The notes beneath the pieces are model-generated. The model saw nothing but the letters and a program-made list of their open reading frames with translations, made no database searches and was not told the origin of the DNA. From positions 1,302,001 through 1,366,000 of the forward strand of contig NZ_CP120733.1 in NCBI RefSeq assembly GCF_029542625.1: a stretch of DNA of 64,000 nt. Direction: 5' to 3'. Positions 44,221-53,667 of this stretch are shown piece after piece (the first letter of the stretch is position 1; every line of letters starts with the position of its first letter). The position numbers and the translations under genes are program-made. The stretch is from Tepidibacter hydrothermalis (lineage in GTDB: Bacteria; Bacillota; Clostridia; Peptostreptococcales; Peptostreptococcaceae).

Positions 44221-46839
44221 GTGGGAAAATTTGTGTACAGCTTTAAAGAAGGTTCAAAGGAAATGAAAAATCTATTAGGTGGAAAAGGAGCTAATTTAGC
44301 TGAAATGACTAAGATAGGTCTTCCGGTTCCTCCAGGATTTACAATTACAACAGATGCTTGTAATACTTACTACAAGAAAGATAAAAAGATTTGGGATGAA
44401 CTTTTAGATGAAATAATGACAAATCTTTCTGAGTTAGAAAAAACTTTGGATAAAAAATTAGGGGATAATGAAAATCCACTTCTTCTTTCAGTAAGATCAG
44501 GTGCTGTTATATCTATGCCTGGAATGATGGATACTATACTTAACTTAGGACTTAATGATACAGCTGTACAAGCGCTTTCTAAAAAGACTAATAATGAAAG
44601 ATTTGCTTATGATAGCTATAGAAGATTCATTCAAATGTTCTCAGATGTTGTTATGGGAATTCAAAAATATAAGTTTGAAAGAATATTAGATGATATAAAA
44701 GAATCAAAAGGATATAAATACGATACTGAACTTACTGTTGATGACTTAAAAAATATAGTTGTAGAATTCAAGAACATATACAAGAAGGAATTAAGACAAG
44801 AGTTTCCATCTGATCCTAAGGAACAATTGTTATTAGCTGTAAAGGCTGTATTTGACTCATGGAACAATCCTAGAGCCGATATATATAGAAAGCTTAATGA
44901 TATACCTCATAAGCTAGGAACAGCTGTAAATATACAATCTATGGTATTTGGAAATATGGGGCAAACATCAGGTACAGGAGTTGCGTTTACAAGAAATCCA
45001 TCTACTGGTGAAAATGTATTGTTTGGAGAATATTTGGTAGATGCTCAAGGTGAAGATGTTGTTGCAGGTATTAGAACACCTCAGCCAATAGCTAGCTTGA
45101 AAGAGATTATGCCTGATATATACAAGCAATTTGAAGATACAACTAGAATTCTTGAAGATCATTATAAGGATATGCAAGATATAGAATTTACTATAGAAAA
45201 TGAAAATTTATATATTTTACAAACTAGAAATGGAAAACGTACAGCAAAAGCTGCTATAAATATAGCTGTTGATATGGTAAGTGAAAAATTAATAGATAAA
45301 AAACAAGCTATAATGAGAATAGATGCTAAACAATTAGATCAACTTTTACATCCTAATTTTGAAGAAAAAGCATTAAAACAAGCAACTCTTATATCAAAAG
45401 GACTTCCAGCATCACCTGGTGCAGCATCAGGAAAGGTATATTTTAATGCCAGTGATGTTGTTGCTGCAAATGAAAATGGAGAAAAAGCTATTCTTGTAAG
45501 ACTTGAGACATCACCAGAAGATATAGAAGGAATGGTATCAAGTGAAGGTATACTTACTGCAAGAGGAGGAATGACATCTCATGCAGCTGTTGTAGCAAGA
45601 GGGATGGGTAAGTGCTGTGTAGCAGGTTGCTCAGATATAAAAGTTAGTGAGAGTAAAAAGGAACTTAGAGTTAAAGACCTTGTTATAAAAGAAGGGGAAT
45701 ATATATCTCTTGATGGATCAACAGGTAGTGTTTATACAGGAAATATAACTAAAAATGAGGTTGAACTTGTAGGAAAATTCGAAGAGTTTATGGATTGGGT
45801 AGACGAGGTAAGAGTTCTTAAGGTAAGAACTAATGCTGATACTCCAAATGATGCTAAGACTGCTGTTAAATTTGGAGCTGAGGGTATAGGACTTTGTAGA
45901 ACTGAGCATATGTTCTTTGAAGAAGATAGAATACCTGTTGTTAGAAAGATGATTCTATCTAAAACTGTTGATGAAAGACAAGAAGCTTTAGAAAAATTAC
46001 TTCCTATGCAAAGAAAAGATTTTTCAGAAATATTTGAGGCTATGGAAGGAAGAGATACTACTATAAGACTTTTAGATCCTCCTCTTCATGAATTCTTACC
46101 TAAAAAAGAGGAAGATATAAAGAACTTAGCAGATGATATGAATATATCATACGAAGATATATTAAAGAGAATTGAAGATTTAGAAGAGTTCAATCCTATG
46201 CTTGGACATAGAGGATGCCGTCTTGCAGTAACTTATCCTGAAATATATATAATGCAAGCAAGAGCTATAATGGAGGGTGCTATTGAGGCTAAAAACAATG
46301 GAGTTGATGTATCACCAGAAATAATGATTCCTCTTATCGGAGATGTGAATGAACTTAAATATATAAAAGAATTCGTTGTAAATGTAGTAGAAGATGTTTT
46401 AAAAGAATCAAAAGTAGATATGAAATATATGGTTGGAACTATGATAGAAGTTCCAAGAGCAGCACTTACTGCTGATGAAATAGCAAAAGAAGCTGAGTTC
46501 TTTAGTTTCGGAACAAATGATTTAACTCAAATGACATATGGATTCTCTAGAGATGATGCAAATAAATTCCTAGTAGAATATGAGTCTAAAGAGATATTTG
46601 AAAAAGATCCATTCCAAACACTAGACAAAAACGGTGTTGGAAAATTAGTTAAAATGGCATCAAAGCTTGGAAGAGAGACAAGAGAAGATATAAAACTTGG
46701 TATATGTGGAGAACATGGAGGAGAACCTGCTTCTGTAGAATTCTGCCACAATATAGGACTTAACTATGTATCTTGTTCTCCTTATAGAGTACCAATTGCT
46801 AGACTTGCAGCAGCTCAAGCAGCATTAAAAGAAAAATAG
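44221..46839 (+). CDS. ppdK: Pyruvate, phosphate dikinase
   Basis: 872 aa, GTG start behind AAGGGAGAG. N-terminal ATP-grasp region (GGKGANLAEMTKIGLPVPPGF), central phosphohistidine domain with catalytic His in GGMTSHAAVVARGMGK, and C-terminal TIM barrel with GLCRTEHMFF, GHRGCRLAVTYPEI and CGEHGGEP (catalytic Cys). Interconverts pyruvate, ATP, Pi and PEP, AMP, PPi. The Thr two residues before the catalytic His (TSH) is the PpsR target. Complete. Confidence 0.97.
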   Translation: MGKFVYSFKEGSKEMKNLLGGKGANLAEMTKIGLPVPPGFTITTDACNTYYKKDKKIWDELLDEIMTNLSELEKTLDKKLGDNENPLLLSVRSGAVISMPGMMDTILNLGLNDTAVQALSKKTNNERFAYDSYRRFIQMFSDVVMGIQKYKFERILDDIKESKGYKYDTELTVDDLKNIVVEFKNIYKKELRQEFPSDPKEQLLLAVKAVFDSWNNPRADIYRKLNDIPHKLGTAVNIQSMVFGNMGQTSGTGVAFTRNPSTGENVLFGEYLVDAQGEDVVAGIRTPQPIASLKEIMPDIYKQFEDTTRILEDHYKDMQDIEFTIENENLYILQTRNGKRTAKAAINIAVDMVSEKLIDKKQAIMRIDAKQLDQLLHPNFEEKALKQATLISKGLPASPGAASGKVYFNASDVVAANENGEKAILVRLETSPEDIEGMVSSEGILTARGGMTSHAAVVARGMGKCCVAGCSDIKVSESKKELRVKDLVIKEGEYISLDGSTGSVYTGNITKNEVELVGKFEEFMDWVDEVRVLKVRTNADTPNDAKTAVKFGAEGIGLCRTEHMFFEEDRIPVVRKMILSKTVDERQEALEKLLPMQRKDFSEIFEAMEGRDTTIRLLDPPLHEFLPKKEEDIKNLADDMNISYEDILKRIEDLEEFNPMLGHRGCRLAVTYPEIYIMQARAIMEGAIEAKNNGVDVSPEIMIPLIGDVNELKYIKEFVVNVVEDVLKESKVDMKYMVGTMIEVPRAALTADEIAKEAEFFSFGTNDLTQMTYGFSRDDANKFLVEYESKEIFEKDPFQTLDKNGVGKLVKMASKLGRETREDIKLGICGEHGGEPASVEFCHNIGLNYVSCSPYRVPIARLAAAQAALKEK

Positions 46840-46857
46840 TAATAGTTTAATAAACTA

Positions 46858-46893
46858 AAAGGTTTTAATATCTTAGATATTAAGACCTTTTTT
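46858..46893 (+). terminator. Terminator of ppdK
   Basis: 16-bp near-perfect stem (one G-U) centred at 46874, followed by T6. Confidence 0.9.
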
Positions 46894-46898
46894 ATTTT

Positions 46899-46962
46899 GT
46901 AAATAACGGGTTAAGAAAGAGATACTTGCAACTATTTTTGAGCAACGGAGATTGTAAGGATT
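46899..46962 (+). repeat. Dispersed repeat family A, copy A4 (truncated)
   Basis: Holds ACTTGCAACTATTTTTGAGC and the AACGGAG...TGTAAGGAT stretch of family A but lacks the GACATGAGTCACC...GAGTAGACGAA end. Starts just after the ppdK terminator. The 46963-47070 region beyond is A/T-rich without a gene. Confidence 0.7.
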
Positions 46963-47070
46963 GTTTGATAAAAAACATTATAGAAAAATTTAATAATTGG
47001 GTGATGGTGTATATAAATTTTATATAGTTAAATAATATTTATATATGATATACTTTATTTTGATATAGAT

Positions 47071-47108
47071 AAATAAGGCTCTTCTTAATAATAGGAAGAG
47101 CCTTATTT
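47071..47108 (+). terminator. Orphan terminator-like hairpin
   Basis: Perfect 14-bp arms (47071-47084 and 47095-47108) ending in TTATTTAT. No gene lies between it and the ppdK terminator, so it may end a small transcript or ppdK read-through. Confidence 0.6.
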
Positions 47109-47171
47109 ATGGCGAAAGCTAAAAGTTCAGTCGAAGTAAAAATTCTATCTGGATTAAGTTTCGCTTTATCT
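47108..47171 (+). repeat. Dispersed repeat family B, copy B3 (short)
   Basis: GGCGAAAGCTAAAAGTT start and GGATTAAGTTTCGCTTTATC end; the two ends are imperfect inverted repeats. Same family as 23.4, 26.2 and 55.3 kb. Confidence 0.7.
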
Positions 47172-47219
47172 GTAAAGTTATATTATTAGTACATACTAAA
47201 TTTAAAGGGTGAATTGACT

Positions 47220-48071
47220 ATGAAAAAAAGTAATATAGGTGTTAAATTACATCAATTATCCAGTTTTTCTAAATTATTTACTGCATCAAGTGATCATAAT
47301 GAGAATAATGTAAGAGCTTTTATTCCAGGGTGTAGTTTAACCGATTATAGTCCAGAAATAGTAATGAAAACATATAAATATTTAAATGATAATCTAGGAG
47401 ATACAGCTATTATTTTAAAATGCTGTGCTGCGCCTTCAAAAATATCGGGAGATAAAGACAGTTTTAAAGCGTATTATTCACAATTACAAGAAGAAATAGA
47501 GAAGATGAAAGTAAAAGAGGTAATAACAGCATGTCAAACCTGTTATAAGACTATAAAAGAAAATAGCCCTGATATTGAGGTTAAATCTATTTGGGAGTCC
47601 ATAAAGGATATTGGGGTACCAAATGATATTAAGAATAAATATAAAGATTTAGATATAGTATTTGCTCTTCATGATCCGTGTCCTACAAGAAAAGAAAATA
47701 TTATACATGAAAGTGTTAGAGATGTATTAAGTGAGATGGGTATCAAGATAGAAGAATTTAATAATTGTAGAGAAAAAACTTCGTGTTGTGGAGGAAAAAT
47801 AAGCATACAAAATAAAGAATTAGCTTTAAAGCACATGAGAAAAAGAGCTTATGAGGCTGACTCTAATTATATATTGACGTATTGTGAGTCTTGTGTTAAA
47901 TCTATGAAAACAGCAGGTAAAAATAGTGTTCATATATTAGATTTAGTATTTAACGATAATATAAATTCTAAATTTGACCAAATGAACGTCAATTATTTGA
48001 AAAAATGGATGAATAGATATAAGTGTAAAACATATATTGAACAATTAAAAAATACTAATAAAGGAGAATAA
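47220..48071 (+). CDS. Cysteine-rich (CCG domain) Fe-S oxidoreductase-like protein
   Basis: 283 aa from ATG at 47220; a TTG two codons earlier is the alternative. Two CCG repeats of the HdrB/LldE/GlpC type: CGxS...KCCAAPS...ACQTCYK (about 38-105) and DPCPTR...SCCGGK...YCESCVK (about 150-225). These cysteines form an unusual 4Fe-4S cluster in related proteins. A redox role is expected; substrate unknown. Three bases before the solute-binding lipoprotein gene, so it leads the transporter operon. Confidence 0.78.
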   Translation: MKKSNIGVKLHQLSSFSKLFTASSDHNENNVRAFIPGCSLTDYSPEIVMKTYKYLNDNLGDTAIILKCCAAPSKISGDKDSFKAYYSQLQEEIEKMKVKEVITACQTCYKTIKENSPDIEVKSIWESIKDIGVPNDIKNKYKDLDIVFALHDPCPTRKENIIHESVRDVLSEMGIKIEEFNNCREKTSCCGGKISIQNKELALKHMRKRAYEADSNYILTYCESCVKSMKTAGKNSVHILDLVFNDNINSKFDQMNVNYLKKWMNRYKCKTYIEQLKNTNKGE

Positions 48072-48074
48072 CAT

Positions 48075-49286
48075 ATGAAAAAAATAATATCTATAGCACT
48101 TTTAATATTGATTAGTTTAAGTATATTATCTGGATGCACAAATCAAGATAATAAGGAATCATTAAATTTACTTGAAATGAAATGGGAAGTTATTTCTAAT
48201 GAGGCTGAAGGTGAAACAGTTAATATATATATGTGGGCTGGAGATAAATCAGTAAATGAATATATGGATAATTGGGTTAAGCCATTGGTAAAAGAAGAAC
48301 TAAATATTAATTTAAACAGAGTGGCTATAAATGATCCGAAAGATATGATAAATAAACTGATAACAGAAAAAGATGTAGAAAAATCAAATGGAAGTATAGA
48401 TATAATATGGATGAATGGTGAGAATTTCAAACTAGCAAACGAAAATAATCTACTTTGGGGACCTTTTGCGGACAAACTTCCAAATTATAATAAATATGTT
48501 GACAAAGAAGCAGATGATATTAAGTATGATTTCGGAGAAGATACTATGGGAATGGAAGTTCCTTTTGGAAAATCTCAATTCGTATTTATATATGATTCTA
48601 ATATTATAAAAAATCCACCAAAGGATATAAATGAACTTACTAATTGGATAAAACAAAATCCTGGAAAATTTACATATCCGTCAGTACCAGATTTCACAGG
48701 AAGTGCATTTATACGCCAAACATATATGGATTTATTCAAAAAAGATTATATAGAAGAGAAAGATTTAAGTAGTATGTGGGATTATATGAATGAAATAAAA
48801 CCGTATCTATGGAGACAAGGAGAGACATATCCTGAGAGTAGTGCTAAGCTTGATATGTTGTATTCAAATTCAGAAGTATTGATGAGTATGTCTTATAATC
48901 CACTTCATGCATTTAATAAGGTTCAAAGTGGAGAGTTTAAAGAATCAACAGATGTATTTGTGTTAAAGGATGGAACTTTATCTAATACTCATTATTTGAG
49001 TGTACCGTTTAATGCTACTAATAAAGCTGGAGCTATGGCTGTTATAGATTTTTTATTATCACCTAAAGCTCAGACACAAAAATTAAATCCTAGTAATTGG
49101 GGAGATGGACTTGCTATATCATACGATAAGCTTTCTGATGAAGATAAATTGAAAATAGACGAGATTTATAAAAAAAATAAATTAGAATTTTTAAATGAGA
49201 TTAGAAAATATAAAATTCCAGAAATGAAGGCTGAATATATAGATCAAATAGAAAAAGGCTGGAACAAGAATGTCTCAAAAAATTAA
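48075..49286 (+). CDS. YnjB-like ABC solute-binding lipoprotein
   Basis: 403 aa, AAAGGAGA site. Lipobox LSGC (Cys21). Solute-binding protein type 1 in the YnjB branch: VNIYMWAGDKSVNEYMDNWVKP, IDIIWMNGENF, then a long hydrophilic body. Captures an unknown solute for the two permeases and ATPase that follow. Overlaps the first permease by 17 bp. Ynj assignment rests on the gene set plus family look, not on a search. Confidence 0.8.
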   Translation: MKKIISIALLILISLSILSGCTNQDNKESLNLLEMKWEVISNEAEGETVNIYMWAGDKSVNEYMDNWVKPLVKEELNINLNRVAINDPKDMINKLITEKDVEKSNGSIDIIWMNGENFKLANENNLLWGPFADKLPNYNKYVDKEADDIKYDFGEDTMGMEVPFGKSQFVFIYDSNIIKNPPKDINELTNWIKQNPGKFTYPSVPDFTGSAFIRQTYMDLFKKDYIEEKDLSSMWDYMNEIKPYLWRQGETYPESSAKLDMLYSNSEVLMSMSYNPLHAFNKVQSGEFKESTDVFVLKDGTLSNTHYLSVPFNATNKAGAMAVIDFLLSPKAQTQKLNPSNWGDGLAISYDKLSDEDKLKIDEIYKKNKLEFLNEIRKYKIPEMKAEYIDQIEKGWNKNVSKN

Positions 49287-50148
49287 ACCGTATTTATTAG
49301 TATTACCAGCTATAATAGTCACTGTTGTACTATTTATGTCTGGATTAATACAAGGGCTTATACAAAGCTTGGGAATTAAGTCTATTTGCAATATGGGTGA
49401 TATTACGTTTAAATATTATAAGGAATTGTTTAGGTCTATAGAATTTTGGATGTCATTTTTTATTACATTCAAAATAGCTTTAATATCTACAGTATTATCT
49501 GCACTAGCAGGTACTTTCATAATATATTTATTGTATATAATGAAGACTGGAGTATTTTATAAGTTAGCATCAAAGTTTAAACTTTTAGTTCAAATACCTA
49601 TGTTATTTCCTTATTTAGTGTATTCATACATTATATTACTTATATTTAATAGAAGCGGTTGGATAAGTTCTATTCTTTTTAAATTAGGAATAACAAGCAG
49701 TATTAATGAATTTCCTGTGATAGTAAATGATCAATTTGGTATAGGAATAATTCTTACTTATGTATTAAAAACTACTCCATTTATAGTTTTGATGTTATAT
49801 CCTGCTATTTTAAAGTTAGAATCTTCTTGGTTGGAATTAACATATATGCTAGGTGGAAGTAGAAATGAATTATTTAAGAAAGTAGTACTAAAAATGTTGG
49901 TTAATCCTTTGAAAACAGCGTGCTTTATAATATTTGCATACACTTTTGCTGAATTTGAAATACCGTTTTTATTAGGTGTTACTTATCCTAAAATGGTTTC
50001 TGTTTACTCATATCAAATGTATATGAATTCAGATTTGGTTGAAAGACCTAAAGCTTTTGCTATAAATGTGGTTATAGTATTAGTTATAATTGGAGTTGGA
50101 TATATTTCAAATCACTTAAGCATGGGAAAATGGAGGAAGATAAAGTGA
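49270..50148 (+). CDS. ABC permease, first YnjC-like half
   Basis: 292 aa with six membrane helices and a binding-protein-dependent transport motif near ELTYMLGGSRNELFKKVVLKML (EAA loop). E. coli YnjC is a single double-length permease; here the two halves are separate genes. Overlaps the next gene by 4 bp (GTGA). Confidence 0.82.
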   Translation: MSQKIKPYLLVLPAIIVTVVLFMSGLIQGLIQSLGIKSICNMGDITFKYYKELFRSIEFWMSFFITFKIALISTVLSALAGTFIIYLLYIMKTGVFYKLASKFKLLVQIPMLFPYLVYSYIILLIFNRSGWISSILFKLGITSSINEFPVIVNDQFGIGIILTYVLKTTPFIVLMLYPAILKLESSWLELTYMLGGSRNELFKKVVLKMLVNPLKTACFIIFAYTFAEFEIPFLLGVTYPKMVSVYSYQMYMNSDLVERPKAFAINVVIVLVIIGVGYISNHLSMGKWRKIK

Positions 50149-50942
50149 TTAAGGTTAAATATGGGGATAAGATATCGTTAATAATATTGTCCCTAATTAT
50201 ACTGATGTCTATAATTCAAATTATTTTTATATTTTTTATGAGTTTTTCTAATGGATGGGTCTGGCCTGATATAATTCCTAAAAAGCTAAGTTTTGAAGCT
50301 TGGAAGTATGTTTTATTAAATATTAACTCATTAAATGTAATATTTATCAGCTTAAAAATAGCTTTGATTGTAGTAATTATAAACTTAATAGTAGCGATTC
50401 CAGCAGCAGATGCAATAGCTAGATATGATTTTAAATACAAAAATATAATTGAGTTCTTATTGATTATGCCTATTGTTATACCTCCTATAATATCTACAAT
50501 GGGAATACATAAGACTTTTATAAGAATGAATTTAACAGAAAGTATATGGGGAGTAGTTTTGGTACATATAATACCTACGTTACCATACATGATAAGAGCT
50601 ATTAAAATTAGTTTTGAGAATTTTGGATTTGAGTGGGAGCATCAGTGTCAAATGCTTGGAGCAAATAAGTTAAATACTTTTATTAATGTTAAAATATATT
50701 TTTTACTTCCTGGAATTATAGCTGGTTCTACTTTAACTATATTAATATCTTTTAGTCAATATATAACCACTATTTTAATAGGAGGAGGACAAATACAAAC
50801 TCTTTCAACTAGTATGGTTCCATATATTAATTCTGGAGAAAAAACTATCGGATGTGTATATGCTATAATATTTGCATTTATATGTTTAACTGCACTTGGT
50901 ATTATGGAATATTACTTAAAAAGATACTATGATTCATTGTGA
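50145..50942 (+). CDS. ABC permease, second YnjC-like half
   Basis: 265 aa. Start taken as GTG at 50145, after GGAGG and in a GTGA overlap with the previous stop; an in-frame ATG at 50130 contains that ribosome site. Six membrane helices and the EAA loop WEHQCQMLGANKLNTFINVKIYFLLP. Pairs with the previous permease to form the channel. Confidence 0.83.
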   Translation: MIKVKYGDKISLIILSLIILMSIIQIIFIFFMSFSNGWVWPDIIPKKLSFEAWKYVLLNINSLNVIFISLKIALIVVIINLIVAIPAADAIARYDFKYKNIIEFLLIMPIVIPPIISTMGIHKTFIRMNLTESIWGVVLVHIIPTLPYMIRAIKISFENFGFEWEHQCQMLGANKLNTFINVKIYFLLPGIIAGSTLTILISFSQYITTILIGGGQIQTLSTSMVPYINSGEKTIGCVYAIIFAFICLTALGIMEYYLKRYYDSL

Positions 50943-50968
50943 TTATGACATGAGAGGAAGATTTGTTA

Positions 50969-52051
50969 ATGACTAAGCTATGTTTGAAAAATATAAAGAA
51001 AACTTATGGGAAACATGATAAAAGATCAGAGTTTGATTTAAATATAGATGAACTTAAAATTGAGTATAGAGATTTTTTTGGAATAGTTGGAGGATCTGGA
51101 TGTGGTAAAACAACTCTTTTGAAGATAATCGCAGGGCTTACTGATCTAGACTATGGAGAAATTTGCATGGATCAAAAAATAATTAATCAAATTTTACCTC
51201 AAAGAAGGAATATAGGTATGATATTTCAAGAAAATTTACTTTTTCCTCATATGAATGTTTATGAAAATATAGGTTTTGGACTTAAGATTAAAAAAGTTGG
51301 GAAAAAAGAAATTTCTAAATTGATAGATGATGTACTTCAATCTGTAGGGCTTAAAGGATTTGAAAAAAGATATCCAAATGAATTAAGCGGGGGGCAAAAG
51401 CAAAGAGTTTCTTTAGCTAGAGCGTTAGTATTAAAGCCTGAATTGTTACTTATGGACGAGCCTTTTAGTGCTCTTGATCCTAGGTTGAGGGAAGAAATGA
51501 GAAGTCTTATATTAAAAATTCATAAAGAATATAATATGACCATAGTGTTTGTAACTCATGATATAGAAGAAGCATTTAATTTATTTAATAATATGATTAT
51601 AATGAAAGAAGGAAGGATAGTACAAAACGGATCTCCTATGCAAATATATGAAAATCCTATTAATACGTATGTAGCTAAATTTATGGGAATTAATAATATT
51701 TTATATGGAAATATTATTAATAAAATATTTATATCAAATGATTTAAATATAAACTTAGATAGATTTACTGAAGATAATCTAAGTGGGAATCTTATTTTAA
51801 AACCTGAATGTTTAAAAGTATTAAAATTTGATAATTGTTGTGAACACATAAATATTTTTGAAGGTATTATAAAAGAATGCTCGTTTAGGAAAGGTTTTAT
51901 AGATTTTAAAGTAGATATTAATTCTACAGAATTTGAAATAATACAAGTGTATGAGTCGGATATAGAATTTAAAGTTGGTGAAAGAGTTTTAGTAAAATAT
52001 GATGAAAAAGGACTTATATTTATAGCAGATGAGGGGGAAATACAATGTTAG
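50969..52051 (+). CDS. ABC transporter ATPase, YnjD-like
   Basis: 360 aa from ATG at 50969. Walker A GGSGCGKTT, Q loop, signature LSGGQKQR, Walker B LLLMDEPFSAL, switch His in VTHD; a C-terminal TOBE-like extension (about 235-360) as in spermidine/molybdate/iron importers. Energises uptake through the two permeases. Overlaps the next gene by 7 bp. Confidence 0.88.
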   Translation: MTKLCLKNIKKTYGKHDKRSEFDLNIDELKIEYRDFFGIVGGSGCGKTTLLKIIAGLTDLDYGEICMDQKIINQILPQRRNIGMIFQENLLFPHMNVYENIGFGLKIKKVGKKEISKLIDDVLQSVGLKGFEKRYPNELSGGQKQRVSLARALVLKPELLLMDEPFSALDPRLREEMRSLILKIHKEYNMTIVFVTHDIEEAFNLFNNMIIMKEGRIVQNGSPMQIYENPINTYVAKFMGINNILYGNIINKIFISNDLNINLDRFTEDNLSGNLILKPECLKVLKFDNCCEHINIFEGIIKECSFRKGFIDFKVDINSTEFEIIQVYESDIEFKVGERVLVKYDEKGLIFIADEGEIQC

Positions 52052-52635
52052 ATACTCATGCAAGAAAATATGTTAATCCTATGATAGATAAAGCTTCTAC
52101 AGGATTTTTAAATCTGAAAATGACACCTAATCAAGTAACTGTATTAGCATTTATAACTGGAATAACAGCATCTTTTGCAGTGTATTTTGATTATAATGTA
52201 GTTGCATGTTTATTACTTTGGATATCGGGTTTTTTGGATGCTGTTGATGGAGCTATGGCAAGAAAAATCAATAATTCAACTCCTTGGGGTACTCTGCTTG
52301 ATATTACTTTTGATAGAATTGTAGAAATATCTATTATAATAAGTTTGGCACTTAAATTTAATCAATTAGTATTTAACTATTTGATACTTACTTGCTGCAT
52401 AATTTTTTCTATGACTATGTTTTTAACTGTAGGAGCCTTAAGTGAAAAAAATGGTATAAAGTCATTTTATTATCAAGCTGGTATAGCTGAAAGAACGGAA
52501 GGATTCATATTTTTTACGTGTATGATATTAATTCCAAGTAATATAGGTTTAATAACTAATATATTTTCTTTATTGATATTTATAACTGCAATTCAGCGTA
52601 TGATGGAAGCAAAAAAAATATTTGCAAAAAAATAA
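52045..52635 (+). CDS. CDP-alcohol phosphotransferase, YnjF-like
   Basis: 196 aa, membrane protein. The complete CDP-alcohol signature DGxxARx8GxxxDxxxD is present (D68, G69, A72, R73, G82, D86, D90). The family joins an alcohol such as inositol, glycerol phosphate or another head group to CDP-diacylglycerol. Its place at the end of a transport operon, as ynjF in E. coli, suggests the imported solute or a derivative could be the acceptor (inference). Confidence 0.86.
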   Translation: MLDTHARKYVNPMIDKASTGFLNLKMTPNQVTVLAFITGITASFAVYFDYNVVACLLLWISGFLDAVDGAMARKINNSTPWGTLLDITFDRIVEISIIISLALKFNQLVFNYLILTCCIIFSMTMFLTVGALSEKNGIKSFYYQAGIAERTEGFIFFTCMILIPSNIGLITNIFSLLIFITAIQRMMEAKKIFAKK

Positions 52636-52663
52636 AAGCTCGATATCGAGCTTTTATTTTTTT
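52626..52663. terminator. Symmetric terminator, ynj-like operon/exonuclease
   Basis: Perfect palindrome of 19-bp arms centred at 52644/52645 with A7 and T7 ends; contains the ynjF-like stop and overlaps the 3' end of the leftward gene. Confidence 0.92.
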
Positions 52664-53214
52664 GTAGATAAATTAGAAAAATCCAGATTTTTAAACAGAT
52701 GAATAAATATTTTGCAAGTATACTCAGCATCAATATCAGCTCTGTGCATATTTGTATCTTCTATTTGTATACCGCACAAAGCTAGTGCATTTGAAAGGCT
52801 GGCTGTTTTTCCTTTTTCCAGTTTGTTAATTTTAGAAAATTGCTTTTGTATATCCAAAAATTCATGAATCCAATTTGACTTTATATTATGGAGCTTACAA
52901 TTTGTTTTTATATGGTAATAATCATCATATCCCCAAGAACACAATAAATAATCCTCACCTATCCATTCTTTAAAGGTTTTCATTGTTGATTTGAAGGGTT
53001 GGGCATCATCTATATCAACTTGTTTTATATTAGTTTTTTTCTTTATTAGTGAAAATAATTTGGAGAAATATTTTGGTTTTATAAAGGCTTGAAACCTGTC
53101 TATTATTTCTAAATTATTATTTAACTTAACTGCTCCTATTTCTATTATTTCGTTTGGTATCTTATGTTTAAACGGTTTACTATTTAATTCAAGATCAAAA
53201 ATTATATAATTCAA
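52654..53214 (-). CDS. DEDDh 3'-5' exonuclease family protein
   Basis: 186 aa from TTG at 53214, eight bases after AGGAG; GTG at 53223 overlaps that site. RNase T/Eri1-like fold: Exo I IIFDLE (D and E), Exo II region CSWGYDD, Exo III HRADIDAEYT (H and D), so all DEDDh residues are visible. Likely a 3'-5' RNA or DNA exonuclease of the KapD/Eri1 group; substrate unknown. Confidence 0.85.
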   Translation of the reverse strand: MNYIIFDLELNSKPFKHKIPNEIIEIGAVKLNNNLEIIDRFQAFIKPKYFSKLFSLIKKKTNIKQVDIDDAQPFKSTMKTFKEWIGEDYLLCSWGYDDYYHIKTNCKLHNIKSNWIHEFLDIQKQFSKINKLEKGKTASLSNALALCGIQIEDTNMHRADIDAEYTCKIFIHLFKNLDFSNLSTKK

Positions 53215-53370
53215 AAAAATCACTCCTATTTATATTGCTGCGGATAAATCTATATGGGTTTTACTACATATTTACTTTTATATTCTATCAATAATTATAA
53301 AAAAAGAATAGTATATATAAAGAGTTTTTAATTAAATAGCTCTTTTACTATTATACGAGGTGAGATAAAG

Positions 53371-53619
53371 ATGATAAGATGTCCTAAGTGCAATAAACAA
53401 ATTTCAGATATACCGGGAAGCAGATGTCCTAGGTGTAAAAGAAAAATAACATCAAAGGATGTAGGGCATATAGTTTGTCCTGAACCCGGATGTAATGCTG
53501 TATTGCCTAAAAGCAGTGTTTATTGTCCAAAGTGCGGAGCTAAAATAAGAAGTGAGGGTATTGATGAGAAAGTTAATAAGGTAATGAGAAAAATTGAAAA
53601 AATATTGGAGTCGTTATAA
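53371..53619 (+). CDS. Small double zinc-ribbon protein
   Basis: 82 aa, GAGGTGAG site. Eight cysteines in four pairs (RCPKC, RCPRC, CPEPGC, YCPKCG) giving two zinc ribbons, followed by a short basic helix. No catalytic part. Possibly a nucleic-acid or protein adaptor. Single gene with its own terminator. Confidence 0.75.
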   Translation: MIRCPKCNKQISDIPGSRCPRCKRKITSKDVGHIVCPEPGCNAVLPKSSVYCPKCGAKIRSEGIDEKVNKVMRKIEKILESL

Positions 53620-53620
53620 T

Positions 53621-53654
53621 AAAAAATAAACGAGGATATCCTCGTTTATTTTTT
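53621..53654. terminator. Symmetric terminator, zinc ribbon/cls
   Basis: Perfect 17-bp arms centred at 53637/53638, A6 and T6 ends, between two convergent genes. Confidence 0.9.
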
Positions 53655-53667
53655 ATGTTTAAGAAAA

